Shown here one piece after another: positions 1-7,539 of a DNA stretch of 64,000 bases (positions are counted from its first letter, which is position 1; every line of letters begins with the position of its first letter). The notes under the pieces were generated by a model, which ran no database searches, was not told the DNA's origin, and saw only the letters and a program-made list of their open reading frames with translations. The position numbers and the translations under genes were made by a program. This DNA is from Pandoraea sp. PE-S2T-3 (GTDB taxonomy: Bacteria; Pseudomonadota; Gammaproteobacteria; Burkholderiales; Burkholderiaceae), in contig NZ_NGUQ01000015.1 of NCBI RefSeq assembly GCF_002179965.1, positions 434,001 through 498,000 of the forward strand. Reading direction: 5' to 3'.

Positions 1-922
1 AACGAATCAGCAGCCAGCTCACGCTGTTCACGCCGCGGTCGAAACTCGTCTCCACGCGCTTGTGACTGACCACGTTCTTGGCGAGCGCACCGAAATACGT
101 GTCGCTGCCCGTGGCCACCACCACGCCGAGGGCCGTGCCGCTCACCACGTTCGTCCCCATGAAGCAGACGTTCGACAGATCGAGCAGGCTGGCGCTGTTC
201 TTCTGAACCGGCTTGGCCGGCCCGGTGTCGACCGACTTCTGGGCGACGGCGCCGAGCGTGTCGTACTTCTCCACCGGCAGCGCTTCACCGGTGAGCACCG
301 CCTGACTGATAAACAGATCGCGCGATTCGATCAGACGCAGATCGGCGGGAATCATGTCCCCTGCCTGCAACGTCACGATGTCGCCCACGACGAGCTCGCG
401 CATGGCGACTTCGTGGCGCTCCGGCTTGCCCGACGACACCACCCGGCGACGGACACTGGCGGTAGTGCGCACCATCGCCTTGAGCTTCTCGGCGGCACGC
501 AGCGAATGGAACTCGGTAAAGAACCGCAGCAGGCCGCTGATGGTCACCATCGTCAGCAGGATGATGATGCTCTTGAAATCCCGGTCGTCGGGATCGGCGA
601 AATAGACGTCGGTGAAGAAGCTGATCGTGGCGAGCACGAGCAGCACCATCACAAACGGATTGTTGAAAGCGCGCAACAACTGCACGGTCCAGTGCGGTGG
701 CTTGTCGTGGGCGATCTCGTTGGGGCCGTAGCGCGTGTGGCGCTGCCCGACTTCGGCGAGCGTGAGCCCGCGCAGGTCGGTGCCGAGGGTGTGGAGCATG
801 TCGTGCAGCGGCTCGGTGGCGAGCTTGGCGACGGCATCGGGGCCGGTAATGGCGCGCTCGGTGGCTGTCGGATGATCGACAAAGCCACGCTGTTTCTGGC
901 GCGAGCGAAGGTTCTTGTTCAT
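1..922 (-). CDS. mgtA: Magnesium-translocating P-type ATPase MgtA, N-terminal part (runs off left edge)
   Basis: This encodes an inner-membrane P3-type ATPase that imports Mg2+ using ATP. About 307 codons are visible; the phosphorylation and nucleotide-binding domains lie outside the window. Translation from the ATG at 922 gives a charged N-terminus starting MNKNLRSRQK, a cation-ATPase N-domain with RYGPNEIA, the first two membrane helices (around NPFVMVLLVLATISFFTDVYF), and the actuator domain with LQAGDMIPADLRL and the LTGEALPVEK loop (TGE dephosphorylation motif). An AGGAAA ribosome site sits about 8 bases before the ATG. It lies 315 bases downstream of a small ACT-like gene on the same strand. 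The long 5' region with a strong hairpin (1098-1116) could allow leader control by Mg2+, as known for mgtA in enterobacteria; that is inference. The family identity is secure, and MgtA versus MgtB is less so. Confidence 0.93.
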   Translation of the reverse strand, partial: MNKNLRSRQKQRGFVDHPTATERAITGPDAVAKLATEPLHDMLHTLGTDLRGLTLAEVGQRHTRYGPNEIAHDKPPHWTVQLLRAFNNPFVMVLLVLATISFFTDVYFADPDDRDFKSIIILLTMVTISGLLRFFTEFHSLRAAEKLKAMVRTTASVRRRVVSSGKPERHEVAMRELVVGDIVTLQAGDMIPADLRLIESRDLFISQAVLTGEALPVEKYDTLGAVAQKSVDTGPAKPVQKNSASLLDLSNVCFMGTNVVSGTALGVVVATGSDTYFGALAKNVVSHKRVETSFDRGVNSVSWLLIR

Positions 923-1237
923 AACGATTTCCTGGGCGCGGCTTACGCTGACATGGCGGCCGGCCAGGGTCGTCAATCGCTACCGGGCGTCTCTCGATTC
1001 CCGGAAAAAGCGCGAACGTACCCCGCCGCGCCGCGCTGCGCGCGGTCGGTGATAAATGGGTGCTGCCGTTGCAAGGCTGTGGTCGCCCGCCGGAATCCCG
1101 CACGCCTCGCGTGCGGCCCCGACGGGCGCTATTCGACTACTTCCATCGTCCATATCGGACTCCTTATGATCGTTGGCTCGCCATCATCGGCGGCACGTGG
1201 CCGCCCGTGACGAACTGCAATGGTTTGAAAAGAAAGC
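923..1237 (-). promoter_or_regulatory. mgtA upstream/leader region with strong hairpin
   Basis: This 315-base non-coding stretch separates the ACT-like gene from mgtA. It contains a perfect 8-bp stem with a 3-base loop at 1098-1116 (CCGCACGC ctc GCGTGCGG). Flanking complementary arms at 1085-1089 and 1123-1127 extend the structure. There is no clear T-run after the stem on the minus strand, so it is not a simple terminator. A role in mgtA leader control is inferred from position only. No open frame here looks coding. Confidence 0.45.
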
Positions 1238-1651
1238 TCAGGCCGGGGCGGCAAAGCCCGCCATGCCCCCGGCAGCAGGATGAGAAACGGGACCGTTGGT
1301 GGCGCGATCGGCACGATCGACAGCCGCCCGGCGATCGGGGCGATTGGCATCGTCAGACCAGAACACGCGGCGCACGCTGTTCTCGCCCGACAGGCGCATG
1401 ACCAGCGCCGTGAGCGACGCACGCGAGGCCTGCGAGCAATCGAGCGTAACGGTGGCCGAGGCCACGTCGCGATCGCTCCAGCGCGTGATGCTGACGTGTG
1501 TGGCCCGCAAACCGAGCGCAGTGAGATCGGTGAACATCTGCTTGCGAAGCGTATTGAGGGCTTCTGCCAGGCAGACGATGGTCAGACGCGACACCGGCGT
1601 GGTGCGCGTGGGTTGGCTTTGAAAAGCCTGAAATGTTTGAAAAGCGCGCAT
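1238..1651 (-). CDS. Stand-alone MgtC-type C-terminal ACT-like domain protein
   Basis: This is a 137-residue protein without membrane helices. The core (residues about 20-100) runs from SRLTIVCLAEALNTLR to LTALVMRLSGENSVRRVFW. That matches the pattern of the ACT-like domain at the C-terminus of MgtC/SapB membrane proteins (alternating strands, then a helix ending in RLS-E--V--V-W). The MgtC membrane part is absent. I start it at the ATG at 1651, which has a GAGGAA ribosome site; the longer frame to 1762 has an Arg/His/Pro-rich, non-conserved N-terminus. The tail after residue 105 is low-complexity. It lies directly upstream of mgtA on the same strand, which suggests a role in Mg2+ homeostasis, perhaps as a soluble regulator. 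The fold call is moderate and the function is inferred. Confidence 0.6.
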   Translation of the reverse strand: MRAFQTFQAFQSQPTRTTPVSRLTIVCLAEALNTLRKQMFTDLTALGLRATHVSITRWSDRDVASATVTLDCSQASRASLTALVMRLSGENSVRRVFWSDDANRPDRRAAVDRADRATNGPVSHPAAGGMAGFAAPA

Positions 1652-2153
1652 GGTTTCCTCGCATGGCTGCGAACGCCCGTGCCGTAAGCAACAGGGCGAG
1701 TCGGCACGCACGTGCGCACGCGTTGGCCGATGCAGATGCGAAGGCAAATGCAAAGCACGCAACGACAGCGCCCGGCATGGGCACGACGGTAGAAATTTCT
1801 GCGGGAATGGCGCCGGAAATGATTACGTTCGGACGAACGTCGATGGCGCGCTAGACACCGCATCCTGCATGAGGACGCGGCACAGGGAAGGCTGTGGATC
1901 CTCAGGCAATCAGTCGATCAAAGGTCGACTACAACTGGCATCAGAATTCACGAACAAACCCCTTGGATGGAAGACAGGGCGGATAGTAGCCGAGCCCTAA
2001 ATGCACCGTCAAGCATTAATTTCTGCGTACCCCATCGCACTCCGAACTTCCCGCTCAAGGCCGCGCGACGGGCTTCCCGGGCATTTCACCAGATCCCGCT
2101 TCCCGCACGCTCTCAAGGGTTTTTCATTGACGGGAATTTTCCCATCTGTTATT
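1652..2153. other. Intergenic region, no gene recognised
   Basis: This is about 500 bases between the divergent ACT-like gene and the ECF sigma operon. Short frames on both strands are Arg/Ala/His-rich and look like shadows of GC-rich DNA. The part nearest 2153 becomes AT-richer and leads into the Fur box. I see no RNA gene here. Confidence 0.4.
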
Positions 2154-2172
2154 AATAATGATTATCATTAAC
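2154..2172. promoter_or_regulatory. Fur box upstream of the ECF sigma operon
   Basis: The 19-mer AATAATGATTATCATTAAC matches 16 of 19 positions of the classical Fur consensus GATAATGATAATCATTATC. It lies about 90 bases before the sigma-factor start. This implies iron-dependent repression of the sigma/anti-sigma genes and, through them, of the receptor operon downstream. Confidence 0.88.
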
Positions 2173-2264
2173 ATTCCTTGAGCATTCGTTTCAACTGCTG
2201 CATGACCTGCCAGTGTTCTCGCTGGACCAGCGTGTCGTGAGTGGACCGAACATCAGGCTGGATC

Positions 2265-2786
2265 ATGCAAACGTCGGGCACCCTCCTCCCTTCCACTGTC
2301 GAGTTGCTATACAGCAACCATCACTCATGGCTCAAGGGTTGGCTGCACCGGCGTCTGGGCAGTGCCGAACAAGCGGCGGATATCGCGCACGACACTTTCG
2401 TGCGTCTGCTCGGCAGCGAACGCGTGCCCGCAACCTTCGACGAGCCGCGTGCTTATCTCACGACGGTTGCACAGAATCTCGTATCCAACCACTGGCGGCG
2501 CGAAAAGCTTGAGCGCGCCTATCTCGAAGCGCTCGCTCAAGCGCCGCGAGAAGTCGAATGGTCGCCCGAAACACGCGCCATGCTGCTCGAAACTCTGATC
2601 GAACTGGATCGTCTGCTCGACGGCCTGCCCACCATCGTGCGGCAGGCTTTTTTGCGTTCGCAGCTCGACGGACAGACGCATGCGCAAGTGGCCGACGCGT
2701 TGGGCATCTCGGTGCCCACGGTCAAACGGTATCTCGCGAAAGCGTTGCAGCGCTGCTACTTCGCCGATCTGTCCTTTATCGGATGA
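2265..2786 (+). CDS. FecI-type ECF RNA polymerase sigma factor
   Basis: This is a 173-residue extracytoplasmic-function sigma factor. Region 2 is visible in QAADIAHDTFVRLL and FDEPRAYLTTVAQNLVSNHW, and region 4 in LDGLPTIVRQAFLRSQLDGQ followed by the helix-turn-helix ALGISVPTVKRYLAKAL. This is the FecI/PvdS iron-starvation branch. A GTG at 2241 would add eight residues. I prefer the ATG at 2265, where homology begins soon after, although the ribosome site (CAGG) is modest. The fecR-like gene starts 7 bases after the stop, and a Fur box lies upstream. Expected role: it is activated by the TonB receptor through FecR and transcribes the receptor operon at 3971-9511. Confidence 0.9.
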   Translation: MQTSGTLLPSTVELLYSNHHSWLKGWLHRRLGSAEQAADIAHDTFVRLLGSERVPATFDEPRAYLTTVAQNLVSNHWRREKLERAYLEALAQAPREVEWSPETRAMLLETLIELDRLLDGLPTIVRQAFLRSQLDGQTHAQVADALGISVPTVKRYLAKALQRCYFADLSFIG

Positions 2787-2793
2787 CCGACGC

Positions 2794-3813
2794 ATGAGCG
2801 CAATGTCCTCCGCTTGGTACGAGGCCACCCGAGGGGCGGCGACCGTGCCTGCGCACGTTGCCGAGCGCGCCGTCGAGTGGCTGATCGAACTCCAGAGCGA
2901 CGACGTGTCGCCGGCGGTCAACGCGGCGTGGCACCAATGGCGCAACGCGCATCCCGACCACGAACGCGCATGGAAGCGTATTGAGTCGGTCAAGGGCAAG
3001 TTGCAACCGCTCGCCTCGCCCGTCGAAGCGAGCATCGCGCAAGCGGCACTGACGCCCCCCGCCTCCCCTGCCCGGCGACGCACCGTCAAGACGCTCGCCG
3101 TGCTGTTTTTTGCCGGCAGCGGCACATGGGGCGTCATGCACTCGTCGCCGTGGCAGCGATGGTCGGCGGACTACCGCACGAGCGTCGGCGAGCGACGCAC
3201 GCTGATGCTCGCCGACGGCACCCGGCTGGTGATGAATACCGGCAGCGCGGTCGATATCGTGTTCACGGAACAGGAACGGCGCGTGCGACTGATGGCGGGC
3301 GAGGTACTGATCACCACAGCCGCCGATTCGCACGAGCCTTCACGCCCCTTCCTCGTCGAAACAGCGCAGGGCACCGCGCGTGCACTTGGCACCCGTTACA
3401 CCGTGCGCGAATGGGACGGCGGCACGCATGTAAGCGTGTATGAAGGTGCCGTCGAAATCCGGCCTAGTCGAAGCCCATCGCAATCCCTCGTGCTGCGCGC
3501 CGGGTCGCATGCGAGCTACACGGGCGACGCAATCTCAGCACCGATTGCCGTGCCGAATTCAGAAGTCACATGGGCCGAAGGTTTCATCGTCGCGCGCAGC
3601 ATGCGGCTGGCCGATTTCGTGGCAGAACTGGCACGCTACAGCGACACGTCGCTCGCCTGCGATCCGCGCGTGGCTGACCTGCGGGTCTCGGGGACGTTTC
3701 CGCTCGACGACGTCGGCAAGGTGCTCGACACCCTAGGCACGACGCTGGCCGTGCGCACCGATTCGGTGACGCGCTTCTGGGGTGCGCGCGAAATCCGGCT
3801 CGTGCCGGCGTGA
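2794..3813 (+). CDS. FecR-type anti-sigma/sigma regulator
   Basis: This 339-residue inner-membrane regulator carries the transmembrane signal from the outer-membrane receptor to the ECF sigma factor. The N-terminal cytoplasmic part (DUF4880-like) includes AVEWLIELQSDDVSPA and WRNAHPDHERAWKRIE. One membrane segment follows near residues 100-120 (KTLAVLFFAGSGTWGVM). The periplasmic FecR domain has VGERRTLMLADGTRLVMNTG, VRLMAGEVLITT and GTRYTVREWDGGTHVSVYEG, then a C-terminal domain ending at WGAREIRLVPA. It starts 7 bases after the sigma gene and is surely co-transcribed with it. The STN-bearing receptor follows. Confidence 0.92.
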   Translation: MSAMSSAWYEATRGAATVPAHVAERAVEWLIELQSDDVSPAVNAAWHQWRNAHPDHERAWKRIESVKGKLQPLASPVEASIAQAALTPPASPARRRTVKTLAVLFFAGSGTWGVMHSSPWQRWSADYRTSVGERRTLMLADGTRLVMNTGSAVDIVFTEQERRVRLMAGEVLITTAADSHEPSRPFLVETAQGTARALGTRYTVREWDGGTHVSVYEGAVEIRPSRSPSQSLVLRAGSHASYTGDAISAPIAVPNSEVTWAEGFIVARSMRLADFVAELARYSDTSLACDPRVADLRVSGTFPLDDVGKVLDTLGTTLAVRTDSVTRFWGAREIRLVPA

Positions 3814-3970
3814 CCCGGTGACCTGTCCGATGACTTGCCACGTTTGCCAGCAGCGCACGCCTGCCCACCGTCATTCGCAAAATATTTTGAAGAAAGGTGA
3901 TCCGTTTCGACATTTCGCGGGTCATGGAGGACGAGCACCAACACTCTTCTTCCACACGAAAGGTCAGATC
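3814..3970 (+). promoter_or_regulatory. Probable promoter region of the signal-transducing receptor
   Basis: This is a 157-base gap between the fecR-like gene and the receptor. It contains a 12-bp perfect palindrome, CAAAATATTTTG, at 3878-3889 in an AT-rich patch. By analogy with FecI systems the ECF sigma would act here, but I could not assign -35/-10 elements with confidence. No Fur box is evident. Confidence 0.35.
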
Positions 3971-6424
3971 ATGGGTCACGTTCGGGGACGGCAACACCAG
4001 CCGAGCCAACCACATTGGGTACTTCGCCGCACGCGCATGGCATGTGCGCTGGGCCGCATCGTTCTGGGCACGGCCGTCGCATCGCCCGCGCTCGTCCTGC
4101 CGCTCTCGGCACACGCGCAATCGTCATCGGCACCCGCCGCCCGCGCTTACGACATTCCCGCCGGCACGCTGGAAGACACGCTGAGCCGTTTCGGCCGCGA
4201 CGCCGGCATCATGCTCTCGTTCAAGCCCGAGGTCACCGCCGGTCGCCACAGCAGTGGCCTGAAAGGCACGTATACGCCGCGTAACGGCCTCGAAGCACTC
4301 GTGGCAGGCACAGGCGTGGAAGTCGTCCCGCAATCGAACGGCAGCTTCCTGATCCAGCCGGCGACGCATGCCGGCGTGGCCGACACTGCCGCCATGCTGC
4401 CCACGACCCACGTCACGGCGACTTATGACAACGGTCTGCAACCGGCCTACGCCGGCGGCCAGATTGCGCGTGGCGGCAGCCTCGGCATTCTCGGCTCGGC
4501 CGATGCGATGGACGTGCCGTTCAGCACGATGAACTACACCGAGCAGATGGTGCGCGACCAGCAGGCCCGCACGCTCGCCGACGTGGTCATCAACGAATCG
4601 TCGGTGCGCATGCTGACCTCCAGCGGCGGCTTCGGCGAAGACTTCCAGATTCGCGGCTACACCGTATCGAGCAGCGACGTGGGCCTGAACGGCCTGTACG
4701 GCATGGCGTCGGCAAGCCGTGTACCGGCGGCCATCGTCGAGCGCGTGGAAGTGCTCAAGGGCCCGGGCACGCTGATGAACGGTATCGGCCCGAGCGGCAG
4801 CATTGGCGGCGCGATCAACGTCGTCACCAAGCGTGCAGGCACTGAACCGCTCACGCGCTTGACGACCACCTTCCAAAGCAAAGCACAGCTTGGCGTAGAA
4901 GCCGACGTTGGCCGCCGCTTCGGCGAACAGCAGGAATGGGGTATTCGCGTCAACGGCGTCTACCGCAACGGCAAGACCACGCTCGACGACGGCAAGCAGA
5001 ATGTCGGCTTCGGCTCGGTCGGCCTCGACTACACGGGGCAGCGCCTGCGCTGGTCGCTCGACGCTTACACGCAGCATGAAGGCACCGACAACTTCCGCCC
5101 GCAGGTCGGCTTCCAGTCGTCGGTCACCAAGATTCCCGATGCCCCGTCCGGCTATCGCAACTTCTATCCGGGCAGCGAGTTGCATCTGCACGACTCGGCC
5201 GTCACGACGCGACTCGAATACGACGTCCTGCGTAACGTGACGGTGTGGGGCGCCGTCGGCTACCACTACGCCACGGCGTATCAGACGTTCCCGATCGGCG
5301 GTGCCGATTCGTTGGGCAACATGAACGTCACGAACTCGTACTACGACTCGTACACGCGCTCGCGCACGGCAGATGTCGGCGCGCGCGCCAATTTCAAGAC
5401 GTTCGGTATCGGCCACACCGTGACGGTGCAGGCCAGCCGTCTCGAGCAGGACTCGGGCAACGCGTACGTGCCGGGCACGACCTCGGTCGCCTCGAACATC
5501 TACAACCCGGTGCCGCTACCGCCGGTCGGCGCGGCACGCACCGAGCCGAAGAAGGCGTCCGAGTCCGCGCTCACCAGTTTCGCCATCACCGATACGCTGT
5601 CGTTCCTGAACGATCGCGTGTTGCTCACCGGCGGCCTGCGTCAGCAACGCGTCGCGCTCGACAACTTCAACACCACGAGCGGCGCCCTGTCGTCGAGCTA
5701 CGACCAGAGCGCCGTCTCGCCGCTGGCAGGCATCGTGGTCAAGCCGCTGCAAAACGTCTCCGTCTACGCGAACTTCACCTCCGGGTTGTCGCGCGGTGGC
5801 GTCGCACCGGTGGGCACGGTCAATGCCGGGCAGGTCTTCCCGCCGTTCAAGTCGAAGCAGTACGAAGCGGGTGTGAAGGCCGACTGGGGCACCGTCACGA
5901 CGATGGTCTCGGTGTTCCAAGTGCAGCGCCCGAACTCGGTCACCGACCCGGCCACGCGTGTGTACAGCTTCGACGGCGAGCAACGCAACCGTGGCATCGA
6001 GCTGTCGGCTTACGGCGAAGTGATGAAGGGCCTGCGCCTGATGGCGAGCGCGACCTTCTACGACGCCAAGCTCACGAAAACGGCCGGTGGCGTGAACGAC
6101 GGCAACGACGCCAACGGCGTGCCCAAGCGCGCGTTCAACTTCGGCGTGGACTGGGATACGCCGTGGGTGCAGGGCCTCTCGCTCTCGGGCCGCATCATCA
6201 ACACGTCGCGCATGTACTTCAACGCGGCCAACACGCTTGAACTGCCGGCATGGACACGCTACGACATCGGTGCCCGCTACCGCACCCGCGTGGCCGGCAA
6301 GTCCGTGGTGTTCCGCGCCAACATTGAGAACCTGTTCAATTCGAATTACTGGCTCATGAGCGGCACCTACGCCACCGTGGCCGCACCGCGCACGGTGCTG
6401 CTGTCCGCACAGATCGACTTCTGA
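3971..6424 (+). CDS. TonB-dependent siderophore receptor with N-terminal signalling (STN) domain
   Basis: This is an 817-residue outer-membrane receptor for a ferric siderophore, driven by TonB-ExbB-ExbD. A signal peptide ends near LPLSAHAQ. It is followed by the STN domain, about 75 residues, with YDIPAGTLEDTLSRFGRDAG and GLEALVAGTGVEVV. This domain is present only in receptors that signal to FecR-like proteins. The plug holds VLKGPGTLMNGIGPSGSIGG, and the 22-strand barrel ends in aromatic Phe (LLSAQIDF). The start at 3971 is chosen because the longer frame begins inside fecR; AAGGT precedes the ATG. It forms the output end of the sigma/FecR cascade and heads an operon of iron-linked membrane proteins. 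The siderophore cannot be told from sequence. Confidence 0.93.
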   Translation: MGHVRGRQHQPSQPHWVLRRTRMACALGRIVLGTAVASPALVLPLSAHAQSSSAPAARAYDIPAGTLEDTLSRFGRDAGIMLSFKPEVTAGRHSSGLKGTYTPRNGLEALVAGTGVEVVPQSNGSFLIQPATHAGVADTAAMLPTTHVTATYDNGLQPAYAGGQIARGGSLGILGSADAMDVPFSTMNYTEQMVRDQQARTLADVVINESSVRMLTSSGGFGEDFQIRGYTVSSSDVGLNGLYGMASASRVPAAIVERVEVLKGPGTLMNGIGPSGSIGGAINVVTKRAGTEPLTRLTTTFQSKAQLGVEADVGRRFGEQQEWGIRVNGVYRNGKTTLDDGKQNVGFGSVGLDYTGQRLRWSLDAYTQHEGTDNFRPQVGFQSSVTKIPDAPSGYRNFYPGSELHLHDSAVTTRLEYDVLRNVTVWGAVGYHYATAYQTFPIGGADSLGNMNVTNSYYDSYTRSRTADVGARANFKTFGIGHTVTVQASRLEQDSGNAYVPGTTSVASNIYNPVPLPPVGAARTEPKKASESALTSFAITDTLSFLNDRVLLTGGLRQQRVALDNFNTTSGALSSSYDQSAVSPLAGIVVKPLQNVSVYANFTSGLSRGGVAPVGTVNAGQVFPPFKSKQYEAGVKADWGTVTTMVSVFQVQRPNSVTDPATRVYSFDGEQRNRGIELSAYGEVMKGLRLMASATFYDAKLTKTAGGVNDGNDANGVPKRAFNFGVDWDTPWVQGLSLSGRIINTSRMYFNAANTLELPAWTRYDIGARYRTRVAGKSVVFRANIENLFNSNYWLMSGTYATVAAPRTVLLSAQIDF

Positions 6425-6468
6425 GGACGATGGCTGTCATGCATCGCCTCGCTTTTAAGGAAACCGTA

Positions 6469-7215
6469 ATGAAAAAGACTGTTCCGCACGCCATCGCCCT
6501 GCTCGCCGCCGGCGCCCTCACCGCGTTTGCCGGTGCCGCGCAAGCGCACCAGATCTGGATCGAACAGCCCGCCGGTCAGAATGCCGTGATCCGCTTCGGC
6601 GAATTCGGCGAGAACCTGCGTGAAGCGTCGCCGGGCTTGCTCGACAAATTCGTGGCGCCGAGCGCGACGCTCACGTCGGCCTCCGGCGCGAAGACCGCCG
6701 AGGCGACCAAGTCGGCTGACGGCTTCACGCTGCCGTTCAAGGCCACCGCCGGTGAAACGCTGGTGGCCGAAGACGCCAAGTACCCGCTCTTCACTTTCAA
6801 GCGCGACGGTCAGGAAGTCACCAACTGGTACCGCCCGGCGGCGCGTCTCGTGACGGACTTCTCGGCGCAGAAGCCGCAACTGCCGCTCGATCTGGTGCCC
6901 GCCGGCAAGCACGGCGAGTTCCAGTTGTTCTTCCAAGGCAAGCCGCTGGCGAAGACGAAGGTGTCGCTGGTCACGCAATCGGGCTGGGCCAAGGAGGGTC
7001 ATACCGACGCGCAGGGGTATGTGAAATTCGATATGCCGTGGAAGGGCGTGTACGTGGCCGAAGTCAGCCACACCGACAAGACGCCGGGTGAGCGCGCGGG
7101 CGCCAAAGGTGCCGAACGCTATCAAGGCGTGAGCTACGTCACCACCACCACGTTCGTGCAGGCCGACGGCGTCGAGCCGATTCCGGCAGGCCCGGCGGCA
7201 ACGCCGAACAAGTAA
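6469..7215 (+). CDS. Exported DUF4198 (NikM/CbiK-like) protein
   Basis: This is a 248-residue periplasmic protein with a clear signal peptide (MKKTVPHAIALLAAG, ending AGAAQA). The mature protein starts HQIWIEQ. It contains a beta-rich DUF4198 domain with KTKVSLVTQSGWAKEGHTDA, GYVKFDMPWKGVYVAEVSH and GVSYVTTTTF. The family is found beside metal and TonB transport genes; a role in metal handling in the periplasm is generally assumed but unproven. I use the ATG at 6469 with the AAGGA site rather than the upstream ATG at 6430. It is 44 bases after the receptor and 12 bases before the DUF3649 gene, so probably one transcript. Confidence 0.82.
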   Translation: MKKTVPHAIALLAAGALTAFAGAAQAHQIWIEQPAGQNAVIRFGEFGENLREASPGLLDKFVAPSATLTSASGAKTAEATKSADGFTLPFKATAGETLVAEDAKYPLFTFKRDGQEVTNWYRPAARLVTDFSAQKPQLPLDLVPAGKHGEFQLFFQGKPLAKTKVSLVTQSGWAKEGHTDAQGYVKFDMPWKGVYVAEVSHTDKTPGERAGAKGAERYQGVSYVTTTTFVQADGVEPIPAGPAATPNK

Positions 7216-7227
7216 GCGGTTCGCATC

Positions 7228-7539
7228 ATGGCTCAGGTTCGCAGCAGTGCCGGTCTCTTTCGCGTCGGCGCACTCCTCTCCCGCATCGTGGCCGCCATGC
7301 TTGGCGGCTACGCCATCGCGGCGCTCGCCAGCGTGGCGGTCCTCGCTTTGCCGATGGACAAGTCGCAGGCCGTGATTACCGGCATGCTCGCGAGTTTCGC
7401 GATCTATGCCGGGGCGGTCGTGTGGGTGTTTGCCGTGCGCAGTGCGTGGCGAGCCTGGGCAGGTCTCATCATCGTGGCTGCACCGCTCGCGCTGGCCGCG
7501 TGGGCGGTGTCGGCAGGCGTTACCGGGGGTGCCGCATGA
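7228..7539 (+). CDS. DUF3649-type small iron-uptake membrane protein
   Basis: This is a 103-residue inner-membrane protein with three hydrophobic helices: VGALLSRIVAAMLGGYAIAA, VITGMLASFAIYAGAVVWVF and AGLIIVAAPLALAAWAV. In proteobacterial iron-uptake operons this family sits just before a PepSY membrane protein, exactly as here. The stop overlaps the next ATG (ATGA), indicating translational coupling. The biochemical role is unknown. Confidence 0.78.
   Translation: MAQVRSSAGLFRVGALLSRIVAAMLGGYAIAALASVAVLALPMDKSQAVITGMLASFAIYAGAVVWVFAVRSAWRAWAGLIIVAAPLALAAWAVSAGVTGGAA

Noticed and set aside
1353-1784. Minus-strand frame starting with a hydrophobic Ala-rich stretch upstream of the ACT-like gene
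   Set aside because: It looked like a possible Mg2+ leader peptide, but it runs through the ACT-like gene in another frame and has no good ribosome site.
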